DNA from: Candidatus Collierbacteria bacterium
Lineage (GTDB): Bacteria; Patescibacteriota; Microgenomatia; UBA1400; MFAQ01
NCBI GenBank assembly: GCA_903873735.1
Contig: CAIQPO010000043.1
Coordinates: 1 to 39,399, forward strand
DNA length: 39,399 bases
Direction: 5' to 3'
Shown here: positions 39,004 through 39,399 of the stretch, piece by piece
How the letters are laid out: each line of letters starts with the position of its first letter
Numbering within the stretch: position 1 is the stretch's first letter
Position numbers and translations under genes: made by a program
Notes under the pieces: generated by a model
Database searches by the model: none
What the model saw: the letters and a program-made list of their open reading frames with translations, nothing else
Told to the model about the DNA's origin: nothing

Positions 39004-39399
39004 ATGTCGCAAGACCAAAGCATTATCAGTCAAGTTAAAGACACCTACAACCTAATCGCCGACAACTTTTCCCAGACCAGACAATTTGTTTGGAAAGATC
39101 TAAGCCCTCTCCTTGAAAAAATACCACCCAAATCCTCTATCCTTGATGTTGGTTGCGGCAATGGCAGAATCATCAAAAGCCTGCCCAGAGATATCAAATA
39201 CACTGGCATAGATATTAGCAGTAAGTTACTTGAAAAAGCTGGTCAGTCGTTCCCCGAACACCATTTTATCGAAACAGACATCACCAAACCAGAAATCTGG
39301 AAACACTTAGGCCAATTCGATTACATTCTAGCCATCGCTTCACTCCATCACATCCCTTCAACCACAAATCAGCAATTTGTGATTGATCAAATCAAGAAA
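39004..39399 (+). CDS. Trm9/ALKBH8-like tRNA methyltransferase, 3' end outside window
   Basis: At least 132 codons, open to the window edge. SAM-binding motif I ILDVGCGNGRI is near residue 45-55, preceded by VKDTYNLIADNFSQTRQFVW, which closely resembles the start of Trm9/ALKBH8 methyltransferases (YNxIAxxFSxTRxxxW). Those enzymes methylate cm5U34 made by Elp3 to mcm5U34. The elp3 gene lies 2.3 kb away, so a matching pathway is plausible. A generic SAM methyltransferase remains the safer call. Confidence 0.82.
   Translation, partial: MSQDQSIISQVKDTYNLIADNFSQTRQFVWKDLSPLLEKIPPKSSILDVGCGNGRIIKSLPRDIKYTGIDISSKLLEKAGQSFPEHHFIETDITKPEIWKHLGQFDYILAIASLHHIPSTTNQQFVIDQIKK

Overview
The window reads as chromosome from a streamlined bacterium, most likely a Candidate Phyla Radiation (Patescibacteria) lineage of Microgenomates/Katanobacteria type; the exact phylum is inference. 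Reasons: tightly packed housekeeping genes, short or divergent versions of universal proteins (EF-Ts of about 150 aa, YbeY without a tail, a degenerate FolD), an Elp3-type radical SAM enzyme in a bacterial setting, a double-length ThyX-like protein, and many orphan proteins. I see no tRNA or rRNA gene, insertion sequence, integrase or CRISPR array.

Layout. 1-5.3 kb (minus strand): two unknown genes, dnaX, ybeY, a YqeY-like gene, rpsU and a HIT protein. 5.2-9.8 kb (minus): rseP, frr, a small unknown, tsf and rpsB, interrupted by three orphan genes. 10-11.2 kb (plus): two related orphan membrane proteins. 11.3-17.4 kb: a folate/thymidylate cluster (folD, glyA, tmk, ThyX-like) plus an Nramp-like transporter. 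17.4-20.6 kb: orphan gene, topA, and a roughly 0.45-kb structured RNA with a near-consensus promoter and a strong terminator. 20.6-26.2 kb: cell shape and wall genes (mrdA, mreD, mreC, a PAP2-like protein, an unknown, mreB). 26.3-34.4 kb: an O-antigen-ligase/TPR protein, def, fmt, rpmB and an M50 protease, with orphan genes between them. 34.4-39.4 kb: a zinc-ribbon orphan, elp3, two more orphans and the start of a Trm9-like methyltransferase.

The main pattern is two kinds of transcription unit mixed together. Housekeeping genes rarely have their own terminator, use AGA/TTA-type codons, and often have a -10-like hexamer only 6-9 nt before the start codon, which suggests leaderless mRNA. Between them lie fourteen single-gene units, on either strand, most with (i) a TTGAC(A/T)-like -35 and TATAAT-like -10 exactly 17 bp apart, (ii) a strong Shine-Dalgarno, (iii) an ORFan product, often membrane-anchored or zinc-ribbon, with CGN/CTG/GCC-rich codons, and (iv) a perfect GC-rich hairpin plus U-tract directly after, or around, the stop codon. 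The structured RNA has the same promoter and terminator style. I regard this dispersed, self-contained orphan-cassette architecture as the most interesting signal in the window.

Genes that work together: GlyA and FolD supply and interconvert methylene-tetrahydrofolate, ThyX would use it to make dTMP, and Tmk phosphorylates dTMP. MreB, MreC, MreD and PBP2 form the elongasome. Def and Fmt act at opposite ends of formyl-methionine metabolism. Elp3 and the Trm9-like enzyme could make mcm5U34 in tRNA.
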